A stretch of 35,195 nucleotides of DNA from NCBI RefSeq assembly GCF_012163155.1, contig NZ_JAAVUN010000025.1, positions 1 through 35,195 of the forward strand. Reading direction: 5' to 3'. The number at the start of each line of letters is the position of its first letter. Position 1 is the first letter of the stretch. The translations under genes and the position numbers were made by a program. This document shows, piece by piece, positions 32,542 to 35,195 of this stretch. Source of the stretch: Kocuria subflava (lineage in GTDB: Bacteria > Actinomycetota > Actinomycetes > Actinomycetales > Micrococcaceae). The notes beneath the pieces are model-generated. The model was not told the origin of the DNA and did not search any database. It saw only the letters and a list, made by a program, of their open reading frames with translations.

Positions 32542-33531
32542 ATGGACTCCACAAAGACGCCGTCTTCTACCGTGCCCCGCCGCTACACCGAAACCTTGCG
32601 TTTCCTGGCTGCTCCCACCGACCTTGGACATTCCGGCACGGTTGACGCCGGCCGGGTTCTGGAGTGGGTGGACAAGGCCGCCTTTGCCGCAGCCACCGCC
32701 TGGGCGGGCGCCTACTGCGTGACGGCCTACGTGGGAAACATCCACTTCCGCTACCCGGTTCAGGTTGGCGAGATGGTGGAGGTCACCGGCACAGTTCTGC
32801 ACACCGGCCGCTCATCCATGCACGTCAGCACCGTGGTCCGTTCAGGTGATCCCAAATCCGGCAAGTTCGAGGAACGCGCCCGCTGCCTGGTGATTTTTGT
32901 GGCCGTTGACGACGACGGCAAGGCCACTCCCGTGCCCACCTTCACCCCGCAGACCCTGGAGCAAGAACTGGCACAACAGTACGCACTGGATCGCATCCCC
33001 ATCCGGGATGAGATCACTGACCTGTTGGCTGCCCAATCCCCTGCCGTCGAAGGTGAGGCCGAGCGTGTGATCTTACGGTTCCTGGCCTCACCCACGGACG
33101 TGAACTGGGGCGGGAAGGTCCACGGTGGAATCGTCATGGAATGGATGGACGAGGCCGCCTACCTGTGCGCCACACGCTACTGCGGCAAGGACACCGTGGC
33201 GGTGTTCTCCGGCGGCATCCGGTTCCTGCAGCCGCTGCACATCGGGGACATGGTGGAGGTGGACGCCCGCCTGGTTTACACCGGCAACAAGGGCATGCAC
33301 ATCTGGGTGGAGGTCCGCTCCGGGGATCCCAAGGGGCAGGAGCTGGCGGTGACCACCAATTGCATCACCGTCATGGTGGCTCGCGACGACGAAGGCACCT
33401 CCATCCCCATCCCCGCCTGGGAACCTGTCACGGATGAGGACAAGCGCCTGTGGCAGCTGGCCCGGGACATGTTGGAGATCCGCGGCCGGGCCCCGGGCAA
33501 CCGCCTGCCGAACCACATGCTGGAGGATTGA
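32542..33531 (+). CDS. Tandem-hotdog acyl-CoA thioesterase
   Basis: The 329-residue protein contains two hotdog domains in tandem, as in BFIT/ACOT-type acyl-CoA hydrolases. Domain 1 (about 15-150) has TLRFLAAPTDLGHSGTVDAG and VLEWVDKAAFAAATAWAG. Domain 2 (about 170-300) has ILRFLASPTDVNWGGKVHGG and VMEWMDEAAYLCATRYCG. The Asn/His-type active-site position is NWGGKVHGG in domain 2 and GHSGTVDAG in domain 1, which suggests one domain may be less active. It would release fatty acids from CoA in the cytoplasm. Its last codons contain the ribosome binding site of the following AT-rich gene. Confidence 0.92.
   Translation: MDSTKTPSSTVPRRYTETLRFLAAPTDLGHSGTVDAGRVLEWVDKAAFAAATAWAGAYCVTAYVGNIHFRYPVQVGEMVEVTGTVLHTGRSSMHVSTVVRSGDPKSGKFEERARCLVIFVAVDDDGKATPVPTFTPQTLEQELAQQYALDRIPIRDEITDLLAAQSPAVEGEAERVILRFLASPTDVNWGGKVHGGIVMEWMDEAAYLCATRYCGKDTVAVFSGGIRFLQPLHIGDMVEVDARLVYTGNKGMHIWVEVRSGDPKGQELAVTTNCITVMVARDDEGTSIPIPAWEPVTDEDKRLWQLARDMLEIRGRAPGNRLPNHMLED
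33522..33526 (+). promoter_or_regulatory. Ribosome binding site inside the thioesterase end, for the ApeA-like gene
   Basis: GGAGG within the last codons of the thioesterase stands 8 nt before the TTG at 33535. It decides this rare start and implies translation from a shared transcript. Confidence 0.65.
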
Positions 33532-33534
33532 GCA

Positions 33535-35001
33535 TTGAATCGTACAGATAGTCTTGAAATAGATCCTATCGGTGGCGCTTGGTGGACACCTGGCGCGGAA
33601 AAACGCATGGCCTCCGGATTCGTGCAGCTGAGGGCAGGAATCTGGTGTCTGGAGGTCATTGGTAGCTTGCGGAATCCTCTGGACCCTGCAGGCACCTCAC
33701 GGGCCCATTTGTTGGGAAACTGTTATGGAACTCCTTATACACTCTGGTCCACGGATTTCCATTATTGCAAAGGGGGTATGGGCGCCCTACCGGGAAACCG
33801 ATCAGACGTCACCACTTCCACAACCGAGACTTGGAAATCTAAAGTTCTACTGAAGGGGGTGCACGATAGTGGGCAAGAATTATATTCGGGCATTCAATTC
33901 TCCGTCACCCACTTGAGCAGCTGGACGCCTCGCTCAGAGCCATACCACCTATGTAAACAAACATCCGGCCAACGAGACCCCGTAGAGTTTACATTCCCCG
34001 ACCACAAGATACGTATTTGTTATATCACTCTTACCTCCTTTGGAAACTATAGTCAAAGCACAGACGAAGTAGCAGTTGTCCAAATACTCCTCAATGAAGA
34101 ATGTCGTTTCGAGACTCTAATCAACGAGTGGATGGAACCATTTCTAAGGCTCCAGGCGGCCAGCCTCCAGGATGATTGCTCCGCATTCAATATCGGCCTA
34201 GCACCAGCGGCGACGCAAAAACGAGTCGACGGCTGGCCTGAGTTTAGTGTAGACGTGGTAAATGCCAAGGAACTAGAGGATCAATCAAGCACTTATAAAA
34301 CTCGTATTTTTAATAACAATGACATCAATTTTTCCAATTTTTTCCCCGAATGGCGCAAAATCTGTACACAACTACCAATCCCCACAGCACTTCTATACCC
34401 CTCCAACCAGCCAATAACATTAGAGGCTCGCGTGGTTCAGGCGGTCAACGCCTTAGAAGCGTGCCATCGCAAACTTGGACAGACCGACACTGACCCACCT
34501 GAAGCCTACGAGCAGCTCAAGAGCGACCTTGCAAACTTACCCACTCCAATAAATCGTAAGAGGCGTGAGAGAATTCTTAAACTCTACTCTCGAACCAAAG
34601 AACCCACACTTGAATCGAGGCTTTTATCAGTAGTCGAATCCTTGGGCGCCAAATCATGCCATATTCTTACATCGCACCAACCCGAAGAGTGGGCTCACAT
34701 TGCGAGTAGACTGAGAAATGTATTAAGTCATGGGCTTGAGACAAATACGAATATTGAGCAGAATGTCAATCTTTTATGGCAGGTAATAAATACAACGACA
34801 CTTGCTATCACTTTGCAGCTTATCCAGGCAGCAGGCGCCGATGTTGAAAATATTTTACAAAAGCCTCAAAATCGGAGTCTTGAGCAAGCTAATCCTAATA
34901 ACAGGATTGACTGGAAGTTATTTTCTTCACATGAAACCTTTCCGCCGTTGTCTTCGGTCAGTAATGACGACCCGCCGAGTAGGCCGTTTGATCGCCCCTG
35001 A
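33535..35001 (+). CDS. ApeA-like HEPN-domain protein, probable anti-phage defence
   Basis: The 488-residue protein resembles ApeA, a single-gene anti-phage system. The N-terminal part (about 8-290) starts with GGAWWTPGAEKRMASGFVQL and LEVIGSL, the pattern I associate with the ApeA N-terminal domain. The C-terminal part (about 330-470) is helical and holds the HEPN RNase motif R394-N-V-L-S-H399 (R-x4-H) in RLRNVLSHGL. HEPN proteins of this kind are thought to cut RNA on infection and arrest the cell. TTG at 33535 has GGAGG 8 nt upstream and lies 3 nt after the thioesterase stop. Base composition and codon use are far more AT-rich than all neighbours, indicating recent transfer. The last residues (DPPSRPFDRP) overlap a hairpin and border a probable insertion element, so the C-terminus may be altered. 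Confidence 0.68.
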   Translation: MNRTDSLEIDPIGGAWWTPGAEKRMASGFVQLRAGIWCLEVIGSLRNPLDPAGTSRAHLLGNCYGTPYTLWSTDFHYCKGGMGALPGNRSDVTTSTTETWKSKVLLKGVHDSGQELYSGIQFSVTHLSSWTPRSEPYHLCKQTSGQRDPVEFTFPDHKIRICYITLTSFGNYSQSTDEVAVVQILLNEECRFETLINEWMEPFLRLQAASLQDDCSAFNIGLAPAATQKRVDGWPEFSVDVVNAKELEDQSSTYKTRIFNNNDINFSNFFPEWRKICTQLPIPTALLYPSNQPITLEARVVQAVNALEACHRKLGQTDTDPPEAYEQLKSDLANLPTPINRKRRERILKLYSRTKEPTLESRLLSVVESLGAKSCHILTSHQPEEWAHIASRLRNVLSHGLETNTNIEQNVNLLWQVINTTTLAITLQLIQAAGADVENILQKPQNRSLEQANPNNRIDWKLFSSHETFPPLSSVSNDDPPSRPFDRP

Positions 35002-35009
35002 GTGGGGCG
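34993..35009 (+). terminator. Hairpin overlapping the stop of the ApeA-like gene
   Basis: CGCCCC (34993-34998) pairs with GGGGCG (35004-35009) with loop TGAGT; the gene's TGA stop (34999-35001) lies in the loop. GTTTC follows. It is short and could be a weak terminator. Confidence 0.45.
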
Positions 35010-35014
35010 GTTTC

Positions 35015-35195
35015 AGGGGGTCAGTGCAACACCGGATTGATTGGTGGTGTTGTTCATGGGTGCTCCTGTGGTGGCGTTGGCCAGGCGGGTTCGGGTGTTG
35101 GAAGAAGCTTTGGAGGGTGTCCCCGTTGAGGTGCTAGCAGCCAGAGAAGGAGTCCGGGCCCGCTCAGTCCGGCGGTGGATAGAGAACGCGGGTCT
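35015..35195 (+). mobile_element. Probable left end of an insertion sequence, cut by the window edge
   Basis: Base composition returns to GC-rich after the AT-rich gene. GGGGGTCAGTGCAACACC (35016-35033) looks like a terminal repeat of a transposable element. CAACACC (35027-35033) recurs inverted as GGTGTTG (35046-35052). A helix-turn-helix reading frame follows directly. The exact boundary, the family and the right end cannot be determined from this window. Confidence 0.45.
35056..35195 (+). CDS. Partial helix-turn-helix protein, probable transposase N-terminus
   Basis: An open frame starts at ATG 35056 and runs off the window after about 46 residues. It begins MGAPVVALARRVRVLEEALE and continues GVPVEVLAAREGVRARSVRR, then WIENAG. 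The VLAAREGVRARSVRRWI stretch fits a helix-turn-helix of the kind found at the N-terminus of IS transposases. No catalytic DDE residues are in view, so the call rests on the HTH and the repeat-like sequence before it. It could instead be a small regulator. Confidence 0.5.
   Translation, partial: MGAPVVALARRVRVLEEALEGVPVEVLAAREGVRARSVRRWIENAG

Noticed and set aside
32188-32802. 204-codon minus-strand frame across the frameshifted gene and thioesterase start.
   Set aside because: It runs antisense through the well-supported thioesterase N-terminus and has no family resemblance.

Overview
The window reads as a chromosomal segment of a high-GC actinobacterium, most likely a member of the Micrococcaceae (order Micrococcales). 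Support comes from the GC-rich coding style with many GTG starts, the GlgE-pathway genes, the CarD/IspD/IspF/CysS/RlmB block in the same order as in Mycobacterium, SenX3-RegX3-PhoU, and an actinobacterial-type rRNA leader. The genus is not resolved.

Layout. 1-390: promoter and antitermination leader of an rRNA operon transcribed leftward; its 16S gene lies off the left edge. 391-13417: alpha-glucan metabolism. A maltokinase-GlgB fusion, TreS and GlgE lie on the minus strand, glycogen phosphorylase is divergent from glgE, and debranching enzyme GlgX is convergent with glgP. Together they can turn trehalose into maltose (TreS), maltose-1-phosphate (maltokinase) and alpha-1,4-glucan (GlgE), branch it (GlgB) and break it down (GlgP, GlgX). 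13428-17851: housekeeping block carD-ispD-ispF-cysS-rlmB on the minus strand leading into glgX, with a divergent LpqE-position lipoprotein at 18049. 18765-21631: phosphate-sensing RegX3-SenX3 pair and divergent PhoU. 21781-27603: phosphoglyceromutase, a small DUF2516-like membrane protein, a PLP transsulfuration enzyme, and a tightly overlapping tmk-holB-secreted hydrolase operon. 27836-31223: tRNA-Thr(CGT), a DUF559-type protein, a hypothetical gene with iteron-like repeats upstream, a quinone oxidoreductase and tRNA-Ser(TGA).

31224-35195 is the accessory end. It holds a small membrane protein, a second membrane-anchored gene that is frameshifted and whose downstream half has no usable start, a tandem-hotdog acyl-CoA thioesterase, and a clearly AT-richer 488-residue protein. 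That protein looks like an ApeA-type HEPN anti-phage protein: an ApeA-like N-terminal region and an R-x4-H HEPN motif near the C-terminus. It begins on a TTG whose ribosome binding site lies inside the last codons of the thioesterase gene. Its end abuts what appears to be the start of a mobile element cut by the right edge.

Recurring signals: several genes (glgP, tmk, thioesterase, perhaps cysS) have a TAnnnT -10 box exactly 6-7 nt before the start codon, suggesting leaderless transcripts. Convergent gene pairs are separated by long perfect hairpins, including a 50-bp perfect palindrome between phoU and gpmA. No CRISPR array, integrase or replication origin was seen.
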